Shown here in pieces: positions 45,582 through 56,045 of a stretch of DNA of 64,000 bases. Under the pieces are notes generated by a model. That model was not told the origin of the DNA. It saw only the letters and a list, made by a program, of their open reading frames with translations, and made no database searches. Numbering within the stretch: the first letter of the stretch is position 1; the number at the start of each line of letters is the position of its first letter. The stretch is from Siphonodentalium dalli (taxonomy: Eukaryota > Mollusca > Scaphopoda > Gadilida > Siphonodentaliidae). Location of the stretch: the NCBI GenBank assembly GCA_032622095.1, contig CP136068.1, positions 54,956,025 through 55,020,024 on the forward strand. The letters run 5' to 3'. The position numbers and the translations under genes were made by a program.

Positions 45582-45759
45582 GTTTACAGTGTGACCCATC
45601 GAGAGAGGAAATTTTTATAAACGTCTCATTTAAAATATTTGCTTTTCCATAATCATCAATTATAAGATTACCATTTGGAGATTTAATAAGTGGAATAACG
45701 CTATTTGAATTTTTATTCAAAATATCTTTAACCGTTTAATCTTATCTTTATAATGTTCA

Positions 45760-47145
45760 TGTTTGTTGTGAAAGTCATGCCTTTCTTCTATGTGTATATA
45801 CATGGCACCTAATTAGCTGCCAATCTGACTTAATCGCGTCTTTTTTCAAGTTAAAGTGTGTTTATTGATGAGAGGGTAAGCATTTCTAACAGCTCTAGAT
45901 CTCCTGAATTAAATTCCCGGCGAGGACGTCGTAGAGAATACACGAAACTTGTCAGTCGTATAGGGACGTGGCGACAGAGGTTGGTTGGGGTGTCCCCGAA
46001 CTTTTGTACATTTCCAACAGTTGGAAATTTCATGCCTGACACAACATTAGTTGAACATTAATTTGACACCATATATAGGTTTAAATTGTTATCATTGTTT
46101 GATTTTCCGACCAGTAATAGTTGGTAATTTTCCAAACTTAGGGTGTGTCAAGTTGGATATTTCCAACGGGTGCAAATGGAATTCTGCGAACCTGTGAGTT
46201 TGATGTTTGGTTCAATGGGGATGGGTGCAGTTGGCTGAACATTTGAAGGTGCACGCCCATGGGAACCCTCTAGACATGTCCCTAGAACTTGTACGTGTGG
46301 GTATTTAATCACATAAATTGACATTTCCACTACATAATCGTGCGATCCTAGAATAAGCTTTACATGCAGCTCCCGTGCGATCACAAGAACTCAACATTAG
46401 CTACACGACCAAAGCTTTATTTTCTAACTATTGCACAGCACGTTGACCAAGTATCTGTGTTTCGGCATTACGGAGACTATTGTTCAAAACGACTGCATTT
46501 AACGAAACAAAACATGTTAAATATGAAATTGTTATAAGACTAGATAGTACATACGTGTATCTGATAATCCATCGATATCATATAATCCTACTATTTCTTG
46601 AATAAGAAGGAACATATAATTACGAACAAAGCAGAAGACATATATGATGGTGACGTTATCCGCCGAATTTGAAATCGACATGCGTTCGGGTGGTATTTTA
46701 TGGATGGAATTATGAAATGAACATGATGAAAGTTACAATGAATGTGACAAGGATTGCTTCAAGTTCGCCATCAACCGAAGTGATCCCCAGCGTTACTATC
46801 AATAACATTATTATTTGGCTAATATCACTAAAATTCTCCCCGTTTACACTCGATAATATTAATCTGTCTCCGCATTTAAACTTCTTTGACATGAATCGTT
46901 TATATTCTGCAATAATTTGTACCCAAAGGGACGGATTCTAATGCTTTATTGTGTTCTTATACTCGAGGTGATGAAATCTCGGTTTGTTTACATTGTGAAT
47001 GTTCTGATTTCGATTCCGGAATCAGAATCGGAATCCAGATTACGACGTAATAACGATTACGGTCTGTTCGTTTACCGAACCACGTCGTACGGAGTGTGAT
47101 CCGTAATCTGAATCCAGATTCTCCTACGAAATAACGACTCTGTAA
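45760..47145. repeat. Left member of 1.3-kb inverted repeat pair
   Basis: This is reverse-complementary to about 53820-55195. Matching landmarks include GAAATCTCGGTTTGTTTAC (46973) with its complement near 53965, GACGTAATAACGATTACGG (47043) with 53899, and TTTATTGATGAGAGGG (45860) with the CATCAATAAACAC block near 55061. On the minus strand it may be the 5' part of the LINE B family. The plus-strand frame of the partner near 54903-55082 reads as a protein tail ending GDQELLEMLALINKHTLT. Confidence 0.75.
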
Positions 47146-47734
47146 ACGGAAAATGTAGTCATAGGCTGCCCAATCATATCCATCGTCCACCATCCTGTCT
47201 ATTCTCTCCCGATAAGTCAATAATGACTCAATTCTAGTCGGATTTGTTTTTCAATATATTAATGGCAGTGTAGATTCTATTAGCTTTTGTTCATTTGGAA
47301 AATCTTTCAATGTCTTGCGCTCCCATTTGACAGGAATATCACTGAAGGGTTATTATATGAAGTGACTACTGTCATAAGATAGCCTGTTGATGTCTCGTTG
47401 CCTGGTAGAATAAGGCTTGCCAAATTTATGAATTATTTTGACCAAATTTGATTCCGCAGTTTATTGTGAGACATGCGCACCGATTAATATTGGGACCGAG
47501 GACGAGTTTTGTTAAAAGCTGTCAACGTGATGTGTAGGCTGTGGGATAGTGGGCTGAGGCAAGCCAAAATTAATTGACCATTGGGATGCTCACCCTGTTG
47601 GTTAGCCTGCATATAGTACTGTTTGTTTGAATTGAGTTGAGTTTCAGAGTTCACGTGCGCCTGAGGAATATATGGGCATAACGGTAGCTGCGGGTGGTTG
47701 AGAGAGATACTCTTCTCAGGTTTGAACCATTTTT
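47146..47734. other. Unassigned spacer
   Basis: No recognisable feature. Confidence 0.3.
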
Positions 47735-48010
47735 TTCAAGTGTAAAATGCAACTATCTTTGGTACGAAAGGTGTTTATTGTTTTGATCTATCTTAATTGT
47801 GTCACACTAAGGTGTTTAATGACCAAATTACTCAAGATGACTTCCAAAATGACAGCTGAATTGGGTGAAAATCATTCCCTGCTGTTTCGAAAGGTAGCAA
47901 AGTGTGACTCACTTGGTTATTAAACATTTCAGTTAATCGACTGACAACTATATATCAAGTTCTGGTTGTCATAGTATGAGGCATGAACATTTAATTTTAA
48001 TTTTAATTGG
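47735..48010. repeat. Fragment of foldback 1 family
   Basis: The GTGTTTATTGTTTTGATCTA, GTGTCACACTAAGGTGTTTA and CTCAAGATG-x-CTTCCAAAATG phrases match 5340-5425 in foldback 1 in the same orientation and continue to a GACTGACAACTA-type phrase (5537-5548). It is a third, dispersed copy of one arm segment. Confidence 0.8.
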
Positions 48011-48360
48011 ATATATTCAACTTATTTAGATATAATATATCTTTGGTCGGTATTTTCGAATGAACTTTTGTTCCATCGAAAGCCTATCGAAGTGGTATTT
48101 TGCGCAGTTATGGTTGTTTTATATGCTAGCGATAGATCCATACATATTTATCAACAATCTGAGGAGCTGAGTTGAAATAGAGGGAAAAGCAAGCGAGTCT
48201 TGCCTCCCTGTATATGGTGCAAGCCTCGCATACTTACATGCCTTAACTCACTTGTCAGATGATTGCTGGGCGACCCCGACTCACAATTCCCGTGGAAGAT
48301 GTAAAGAAGAAAACTAGTTATTTACAAGACCAATTTGTCTTTCTTTATCTATTATATATT
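48011..48360. other. Unassigned spacer
   Basis: No recognisable feature. Confidence 0.3.
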
Positions 48361-48967
48361 TTGGAAGATCTGTGTGTGTGTGAGAGAGGGTGTGTGTGTG
48401 TGTGTCTGTGTGTGTGTGTGTCTGTCTGTAATCGATGGACTCAAAAACGGCCTAGCCTATTTCGATGAAACTTGGTATGTGGGGGTATTTTCGGCCAGGG
48501 AGTGACATGGGCCTATCAATTTGCCCGTGCGACGGGACATTGACCTTGAAATCGGGTAATTTCAAGGTCAAACGCCCGAATATCACGGGATTTCGATGAA
48601 ACTTGGTATGTGGGGGTACTTTCGTATGGGGAGTCTCATAAGCCTATTCATTTGCCCGTGCGACGTGACCTTGAAATTGGGTCAATTCAAGGTCAAATCG
48701 CGAATTTTGATGGGATTTCGACGAAATTTGATACGTAGGGTTACTTTTGTCCACTGAGTGTATTGAATCGTGACCCCGACCTGACATTGACCTTCAAAAT
48801 GATCAATTCAAGGTCAAATCGGGTAAAACCGGATGGATTTCGACGGGCACGTTTGTCGGGTACTTTTGTCCGGGCAGTGTTTTGGACTGGTCAAATCGTG
48901 ACCCCACTTGACCTTCAAAATGGACAATTCAAGGTCAAAGCCCGGACGAAGTCGGGTCACCTTCTAG
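48361..48967 (+). mobile_element. Helitron-like unit with four everted AGGTCA repeats
   Basis: The 3' end has a small stem (CCCGGAC, GAA loop, GTCGGG at 48941-48956), then TCACCTT, CTAG at 48964-48967 and T, the Helitron-type terminus. The left part is a (TG)n run. Between them are four ~125-bp units (starts about 48459, 48590, 48716, 48837) opening TTTCGATGAAACTTGG. Each unit carries TGACCTT facing TTCAAGGTCA across 8-14 bp. The 5' limit is uncertain, and there is no coding sequence. Confidence 0.55.
48370..48427. repeat. (TG)n microsatellite
   Basis: Interrupted TG repeats with GAGAGA and TCTG breaks. Confidence 0.9.
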
Positions 48968-48987
48968 TATAGATATATAGATGATAT

Positions 48988-49132
48988 ATAGTGTTTGAGA
49001 GGATACCGAATACTATCTCATGATTGACCGAGACAAATGTCCATTTTTCGCAAGGGGCTTGCCACCAACGAAAAATAAACATTGGTCGCGGCACGAATGA
49101 GATAATTGTCGGTATCCACTCTAAAACACTAT
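48988..49132. mobile_element. 145-bp hairpin MITE
   Basis: The arms ATAGTGTTTGAGAGGATACC and GGTATCCACTCTAAAACACTAT are diverged inverted repeats. They continue through TATCTCATG/GAATGAGATA and AATGTCCATTTTTCG/CGAAAAATAAACATT to a short centre near 49060. It is flanked by TATA-rich sequence (TA-type duplication possible). It is about 20 bp downstream of the Helitron-like 3' end. Confidence 0.7.
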
Positions 49133-49796
49133 ATCTTCTTTTTATTATATGCGTGCTGTTCATATACCCAATATAACCGGGTCACATTCAAATATAATTC
49201 TTCATCGTGTAATTATACTAATGCTACTATATATGGTTAACATTTTACAATTCGATGATAGTTATTCAATAAAATCAGTTACGTCAGAGACGTCCGTAAC
49301 GACAAAGCTACAATGAAAGTGTAATTTTCTATATCTTCACTGCCAGCGGTGAATAACGATTATTATCTGTTAGCGATTTCTTATATAATCTATTGTTGAG
49401 CGTATAGTAAATATTGTTTTGAGTCAGGGCCACCCTGGCTAAATAGTGACAACTGACATCAAAATCACCGCTGAATCTAGAAGGTATCTTCTAGCCCAGA
49501 ACAAGGTTGCTACAGAAGTTTACATCTCCACGCATATTGAGTGTCGTCAGACCTGTTAATGAGAAGTATGCCCAGCTTATTTTGGTAGAACTTATCACAT
49601 GGGATGCATTTCAAAATTTTGAATGTGAACTGCATATAATCATGCAAATGTAAAGTCAGCGGGTGGCTTCTCGGCCATGTCGGTCGCGCCGGTGTACTGA
49701 GGCAACCAAATATATTCAGCCAATTGGAGTGAACAACTCAAAGTAGCTGTCCCAGACGTGAGTCTCTGGTATATCAACAAATGGTTCAAAATTACA
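49133..49796. other. Unassigned spacer
   Basis: No recognisable feature. Confidence 0.3.
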
Positions 49797-50101
49797 CTCT
49801 ATTATTCAAAGCAAACAGAATGACGCCCCTGATACTCTTTTCAAATGTCTTTTGACATGCCGAAATGGACCTCATCATTTGCATGACATTCCCATGTCTG
49901 GTTTAACAGTCTTTTGTGGCCCCAGCTTTTGACATTCTCAGATCTGTCAGGAAGCACGTCATTATTATACTGGTTTATTTTTGACATGTGCTCATTATAT
50001 TCATCTACACTCTTCTGACCAAACTTCGACGGTGCACGCGGAAAGGCCTGACATGCCATTACTAACTTAACTGATGGGTTTTCGAGAAGTTTCCCGATGT
50101 C
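49797..50101 (-). pseudogene. SGNH/GDSL-esterase-like remnant
   Basis: On the minus strand the frame reads DIGKLLENPSVKLVMACQAF, then PRAPSKFGQKSVDEYNEHM, then WGHKRLLNQTWECHANDEVHF. The pattern of a hydrophobic strand ending CQxFPR, a VDxYN helix and a final D-x-V-H block resembles SGNH-hydrolase block V (catalytic Asp and His), as found in stand-alone esterases and in ORF1 of some LINEs. A one-base shift after VHF would continue as KRHLKRVSGASF. The GDS block I is not clearly readable upstream, although VFGSSQ occurs in another frame near 50180. Either a decayed LINE ORF1 or a host exon is possible. Confidence 0.4.
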
Positions 50102-51281
50102 ACTGCCAACTGTTTCGTGACGGTAGAAGTATGATGCTGATGTGGCGAAACCGCTTGACTGCTCCCAAAAACCGATACATGCCCATCACACATAGCCCAC
50201 CCCTTGGCTGGGTAGGTGAAAGGCTGCTGAAATCAAAATCATTTCAGTTATGTGCCACTGTTGTGGCTCTTTCAGTTATGATGTGTTTCCTAGCCTTGCA
50301 ACAATCGAGTGCCACATGACTGTGATAAGAATTTTCATCCATCGCGACTGGAAGACATGCCATACCGTCGCATGAGTATCAGGAAGAGTATAACTGTTAT
50401 TTACGATTGATGAAATCAACCAACCCTCAAATAATGTATCTATTTCGACAGAATCAGGACATAATATTCAAGTGAGCTCCTGTTTTGATAGAGAGCCACC
50501 TCTTTCGAACAAACCAGTCGGCTTCCATTAAACTTGGTTACCCAGATTTCGGCATGCTCTATGCGGATTATCAAGGAATGATCTAATTAAGAATTTTTAA
50601 ATATGAAAACTACCCCCTGATACAATAGGAGAAAAGAGATTAAAATCTGGTGTAAACTGACATCGAAAATATATGAGAACACGTGCGATATAAAGGAACC
50701 ACATTTACTGACATACCTAATGCGCTTTCTAAAGCATTTTCAACTCTGTCGCTGTCGGTGACTGCTCATAACTGAGTTGCTAGCTGTTAGGCCATGTTTG
50801 GAATGCCAGTGAGATATTTCTTAAGACGCGTTGATAAATGTAAAACAAATTCTACCCCGACAATTATCCCCGAAATCCTTTCGACATGAACATGATGCGA
50901 GATACCGCTTAGGGAAATATGCAGCACTGAAGAGATATATCTTCAACAACTTCCAGTCTGAATGGTGTGACATTTACATTGCCATGTCAAGTACTTTGTT
51001 GAGCTATAAGTAGTTTGTCATTTATTCGTTTTCACTAGCTTATGATTATCAAATTAACGCTATATAAATATCAGGCACGGATGGAGGCAATTTTTGTCAT
51101 ATTGGAGACTATACAGTACATCATATTTAAAACAGATTAAAATTTTCTGCTGATCGTCCATTCATAAACATAGTCTGTAATAAAATACATGTGTATGGGG
51201 TGTCGTTTCGATATTGAACTATAGGGCAACGAACATTTTCATTGGACGATCCGGTAGTTCCGAGTGTTTTTTTTTATTATA
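50102..51281. other. Unassigned spacer
   Basis: No convincing gene was recognised. A polypyrimidine-AG on the minus strand near 50230 resembles a splice acceptor, but alone it has little weight. Confidence 0.3.
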
Positions 51282-51338
51282 AACAAGTGGTTCTGTAACG
51301 TTTTTGATGTATGTTTACATAACAAAACGTACAAACGT
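51282..51338. repeat. R10 repeat, left part, ending in LINE C target duplication
   Basis: GGTTCTGTAACGTTTTT and GTTTACATAACAAAACG match 10202-10240. The last six bases AAACGT (51333-51338) recur directly after the LINE. Confidence 0.75.
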
Positions 51339-53141
51339 TAATCATACTAAGGTCCTTTTCGATAACGAGACTGTAATTACCTGTCCCAGCCTTATTGCTG
51401 ACAAATTTAATGAGTACTTCTCGAGTATTGGGCGTAAAACCAGTCAACTTGTAGTGAATGAACACAACGCAGATTTTTCTGATTATCTCCGGAATAGAAT
51501 AGAAGACCTTGACATCTTTGATGTTACCCCAACCACAATCCAAGAAATTATTCTAACCTGCCTATCAATGAAAGCTAAATCTAGTATGGACTTTAAAGGG
51601 ATAACCACTAAACTCATGAAGGAAACAGTTGAAACCATAGCTCCGGCATTGAAACATATATTTAACCTTTCATTTGAACAAGGAATTGTCCCAGAGAAAA
51701 TGAAAATAGCAAAGGTTGTTCCAATCCCGAAAAATAACAATGCACACGAAATTTCCGACTATAGACCAATCAGCATTCTACCTACTTTTTCCAAGTTATT
51801 AGAACGAATAATGCAAAAACGCCTAATAGATTTTTTAACCGAGCACGATATATTGTACAAGCACCAATACGGCTTCCGTCCTAACCACTCTACTTTCCAT
51901 CCAATCATACATCTTCTCGACCAAATAGCCAATAACAATGATAAAACAACCAGGGATTCAACAATAGCACTATTCCTATACCTCTCTAAAGCATTTGACA
52001 CTATAAATCATGATATATTAATTTCAAAATTAGATCATTACGGGATAAGGGGTACTGCCCTGTCTTGGTTCCAAAGCTATCTAGACAACAGGCAACAATA
52101 TGTTGAACTTCAGGGAAATAAATCCAAACTAATGGACATAACGTGCGGAGTCCCTCAAGGCTCCATACTCGGCCCCATAATTTTTTTAATCTACGCTAAC
52201 GATATGCCAAATGCGACAACCATGAATATATTGTCTTATGCGGATGATACCACCTTAATGACTAGCGGGGATAACGGCACCCAAATTGAAAGTTATGTGA
52301 ACAATGAACTACGTAATATCTACACTTGGTGTTGCTGCAACAAGCTTTCTATAAATACAGAAAAGAGCAATTACATGCTCATGCACCCGAAAATAACGAC
52401 ACCAAATGGAACACTATGAAAATTCTCTTAAATAACACAGAATTGAAACGCATTGGAAATCGTGAGCACGAAACCTCAACTAAATTTTTAGGCATTCACA
52501 TAGATGAAAATCTATCATTTAAAAAACATATATCATCAGTCTGCTCCAAATTAGCGCACGCCATATATCATATAAATAAAGTCAAACACTTTTTCCCAGG
52601 CAGTGCCCTTAAAACGTTATATTATGCCTTAATCCAAAGTCACTTGGTATACGGAATCCAACTATGGGGTCATGTTCCCGAGGTAAAACGAGTCTTTTTA
52701 TTACAAAAAAGAGCGATACGAATTGTGTGCAATAAAAAGTACAGGAGCCATACCGAACCTTTATTTAAAAAAGAGAAAATATTAAAGGTATACGACCTTC
52801 ACAAAGTCCATACTACTCTATTCATGCATGACTGGTATTACAACCGCTTACCTGAATCTTTCTCGCAAATGTTCACTAAACGTATTGCCGGACCCGATAC
52901 TAGACAACAGCGCCCACTATTCCTCAAAACCCCAAGAACCACATTTTCCGGACAGCTACCGTTTCATGCATTCCCAACCTCATGGAACAATTTAGATAAC
53001 ACCATGACTAAAAATAAAAGTAGGCACGTATTCAAAAAACACATCACAGAAAAAATAATAAGCGCATATTCTAACAATATCAAATGCAAAAATCGAGGAT
53101 GCCCAGACTGCCCCCAGATCGTATCCCGAAGTGTCACATGA
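51339..53141 (+). pseudogene. LINE C reverse transcriptase
   Basis: The first frame (to 52419) contains KAKSSMDFKGI, YRPISILPTFSKLLERI, YGFRPNHST, FLYLSKAFDTINHDIL, GVPQGSILGP and SYADDTTLM. The first catalytic Asp, normally in FLDLSKAFD, is Tyr (codon TAC at 51979-51981), one base from GAC. A one-base shift around 52390-52410 moves to the frame reading STKFLGIHIDENLSFKKHIS and ending at 53141 in a cysteine-rich tail (KCKNRGCPDC). Apart from these two lesions the RT and thumb are well preserved, implying fairly recent insertion. It is of jockey/CR1-like type. Confidence 0.88.
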
Positions 53142-53508
53142 CGGTTTCAACGTCAACACCAACCAAACGAATCAGTAGTCCCTGTATCCTCATCCGCCAA
53201 AAATACTACCACCTCATCTGAATTTGAACCATACACATGATATTGAACAGCCCTCGGGTAGTATCCAATTTCACACACTTTAACTAAGCCCTAAACTTAT
53301 AAATTACATATACACAATATGTGCACGGCTCACCCGAAGCCATCTTACTATTGTTATTAGTTTCTATATTCACCATACTGGGGATGGCAGGAAGACAGTC
53401 TTGCCAGACTATGCCATCCCCCACAATATACGACATAATTTTCCATAATTTTCGCCACTATTATGTAATAGATATGTGTATTGCAAATAAAATATCCTAT
53501 CCTATCCT
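51339..53508 (+). mobile_element. LINE C: 5'-truncated non-LTR retrotransposon
   Basis: It starts abruptly inside the pre-RT region, so the endonuclease is absent, and ends with AAATAAAATATCC followed by TATCC repeats. AAACGT on both sides (51333-51338 and 53509-53514) is a 6-bp target-site duplication. It lies within repeat R10. The 3' UTR contains an inverted GGGGATGGCA/TGCCATCCCC pair. Two short 3'-end pieces of the same family lie at 56964-57114 and 59944-60047. Confidence 0.9.
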
Positions 53509-53660
53509 AAACGTGACAATAACATGCAATGCACGCGATATTTATGATTTTTATAAGAACAAAATCTGTCTGCTATACAATATTCTTTCTGTTAATGGCG
53601 GTTTTAGCGGATGTGACTAGTTTAACAGCAATACACACCGCGTAGTCCGCCCGTATCTTT
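53509..53660. repeat. R10 repeat, right part
   Basis: From the second AAACGT, the GCACGCGATATTTATGATT, AATATTCTTTCTGTT and GCGGATGTGACTA phrases match about 10270-10355, completing the repeat split by LINE C. Confidence 0.75.
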
Positions 53661-53680
53661 AACGCGTATACCATATGTAA

Positions 53681-53681
53681 C

Positions 53682-53728
<47 letters not shown>

Positions 53729-53735
53729 TCTCCCT

Positions 53736-53794
<59 letters not shown>

Positions 53795-53800
53795 TCTCTC
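53681..53800. repeat. (TC)n microsatellite
   Basis: Long CT/TC run with TCTATC and C-run interruptions. Confidence 0.95.
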
Positions 53801-53819
53801 GTGTTATAAAGTTCCCTGA

Positions 53820-55195
53820 GTCGTTAATTCGTGGGGAAATCTAGATTCAGATTACGGATTACACTCCGTACGACGTGGTTCGGTAAACGAACAGACCGTA
53901 ATCGTTATTTCGTCGTAATCTGGATTCCGATTCTGATTCCCTAATCGGAATCAGAACATTCATAATGTAAACAAACCGAGATTTCATCACCTCGGAGTTT
54001 AAAAACACAATACAACATAAAAATCCGCCCCTTTGGTACAAATTATTGCAGAATATAAACGATCCATATCAAGGAATTTTAAGTGCGGAGACAAATTTGT
54101 GTCATCGAGTGCAAACGGGGAGAATTTTAGTAAAATTAGCCAAATAATAATGTTATTGATAGTAAAGCTGGGGGAGCACTTCGGTTGATGGCGAACTTGA
54201 AGCAAATCCTTGTCAATTTCATTGTCACTTTCATCATGTTCATTTCATAATTCCATCCATAAAATACCGCCCGGACGCATGTCGATTTCAAATTCGGCGC
54301 AAAACGTCACCATTGACCGAATTCACGTGAACCTGCATGGATATGTCTTCTGCTTTGTTCGTAATTTTATGTTCCTTCTTATTCAAGAAATAATATGATT
54401 ATATTATATCTATGGATTATCAGATACACGTATGTACTATCTAGTCTTGTAACAATTTCACATTTAAAATGTTTTGTTTCGTTAAATGTAGTCGTTTTGC
54501 ACAATAGTCTCTGGAGCGCCGAAACACAGGCCAGCGTGCTGTGCCTTGGTTGGGAAATACAGATTTCCCCATTTAGCTAATGTTGTGGTCTTGTGATTGC
54601 ACGTGAGTCGCATCTCCCAATACCACAAACACAAATGTAAAGCTTATTCTAGGATCGCATGACTATATGATGGAAATGTCAGCCAATTTATTTGATTAAA
54701 TACGTACAAGTTCTAGTGACGTGGCTAGACGGTTCCCATCAGGTTCGCAGAATTCCATTTGCACCCCCTTGGAAATATCCAACTTGACACACCCTAAGTT
54801 TGGAAAATTACCAACTATTACTTGTTGGAAAATCAAACAATGAGAACAACTCCAACCTATATATGGTGTCAAATTAATGTCCAACTAATGTTGTGTCAGG
54901 CATGAAATTTCCAACAGTTGGAAATGTACCAAAGTTCGGGGGAAACACCCACACCAACCTCTGTCGTCACGTCCTGTACAACTGACAAGTTCCGTGTGTT
55001 CTCCACAACGTCTTCGCAATTTAATTCAGGAGATCAAGAGCTGTTAGAAATGCTTGCCCTCATCAATAAACACACTTTAACTTGAAAAAAGATGCGATTA
55101 AGTTTGATAGACAACTAATTAGGTGCCACGTATAACACATAGAGGAAAAGCATGATTTTAACAACAAACATGAATATTATAAATATAAGATACAA
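53820..55195. repeat. Right member of 1.3-kb inverted repeat pair
   Basis: Reverse-complementary to 45760-47145. Its two sides carry related termini: CTGAGTCGTTAATTCGTGG near 53815 and the opposite-strand form CCACGAAATAACGACTCTG near 55350. This suggests a DNA element of about 1.55 kb (53815-55370) bounded by TCTGAATC/GATTCAGA-containing inverted ends. A plus-strand frame 54903-55082 (QQLEMYQSSGETPTP ... LEMLALINKHTLT) looks protein-like but is unassigned. Confidence 0.7.
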
Positions 55196-55819
55196 ATGAT
55201 ACTTGTGTCAAATACATGAGCCATGTTTGACGCTGGGATAACATTAAACCTAGTATAGGTGCCACGTGGATTTCAAAATCTGACCTAGAATCCATGTAAT
55301 CTCGATTTAGCCCCGCCCAATCGGTTTCGGATTCTGAATCCAGATTCTCCCACGAAATAACGACTCTGCCAGAACGGATCAGAGCAAAAAGTTCACAGGT
55401 TTTGTACTGGTGGAATATGATCTCTACGAGCTTAGCTAACGTAGAGATTCATGGTATGATCTCGATAGTCTCACGCCTAATGATGCCGATAAAAGACTTC
55501 CGCCGCTACACATCAATAGCATGGGATGAAACGATAGTTGACAACTGGTGCTCCGGAGCTGCCAGTGGAACCTGGGCGTGGGCGTCCTGTTATCTCGATT
55601 ACTGATCCTTGAGTTTAGTACAGAAAAGCTACTTGTCGCCGGCGAGCTATTTAATAGTTCGTACAGGTACACAATGTCACATAAAGGGACAGGAACTGCG
55701 CTATGGCAGGGATCCATCCTGTTGTGTTTCCATTCATATGATATTACATGATGCTCTTTGATATTCTGCAGGTTTGTCCATGGAGTTCCCAGAACTGTGT
55801 CCAGGAAGTCACGGACTTT
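55196..55819. other. Mostly unassigned; short block shared with 63625-63690
   Basis: GTACTGGTGGAATATGATC followed by TCTACGAGC... and GTAGAGATTCATGG (55406-55455) recurs at 63630-63685 and, inverted, at 63180-63235. No gene was recognised; the overlapping frames at 55402-55751 lack motifs. Confidence 0.4.
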
Positions 55820-56045
55820 ACGTGATTGAGTGAGTAGTTATATACCAACTGCTGTCCTGTCCTATACACCAGCACCCACCACATGGTCAGTGTTTTAAAT
55901 TCAAGGTCAATTGTCTTTATGAGTTTATTTGCATAAACAAAATTGAATATTCACATTAAAGGGGGACCGTACCCACAAAACAGCCAGTTATTGGGCCATC
56001 GATCGCCTACTTTACTCAACAACATATCTGCAACAAATTAATGAT
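55820..56045. repeat. Dispersed repeat R55, first copy
   Basis: From GTGATTGAGTGAGTAGTTA through ATTCAAGGTCAATTGTC to TATCTGCAACAAATTAATG it matches 61762-61965 in direct orientation with few differences. No termini or coding sequence were recognised. Confidence 0.8.

Larger units (their letters stand above)
42970..45830 (-). mobile_element. LINE B: decayed non-LTR retrotransposon, minus strand, interrupted
   Basis: On the minus strand, LINE text can be followed from about 45830 to 42970 with several frameshifts. The order is a pre-RT segment (HNKHEHYKDKIKRLK, then IPLIKSPNGN near 45690-45650), the start of RT (LKVGKANGHDGITTKML), the RT core, a thumb region ending RELEWNTLQQRRDCHKL near 43515, a decayed zinc-knuckle phrase (NPECSCG, near 43210) and a final LSNEGNYQVFAAVQKYI near 43040. 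The inverted-repeat element at 44708-45581 splits it. Upstream on the minus strand it merges with the repeat arm at 45760-47145. Confidence 0.75.

Noticed and set aside
46917-54041. Pair of 60-codon frames sharing SESESRLRRNNDYGLF at 46917 and 53859
   Set aside because: They are opposite-arm copies of the inverted repeat rather than independent genes; no other evidence for coding.
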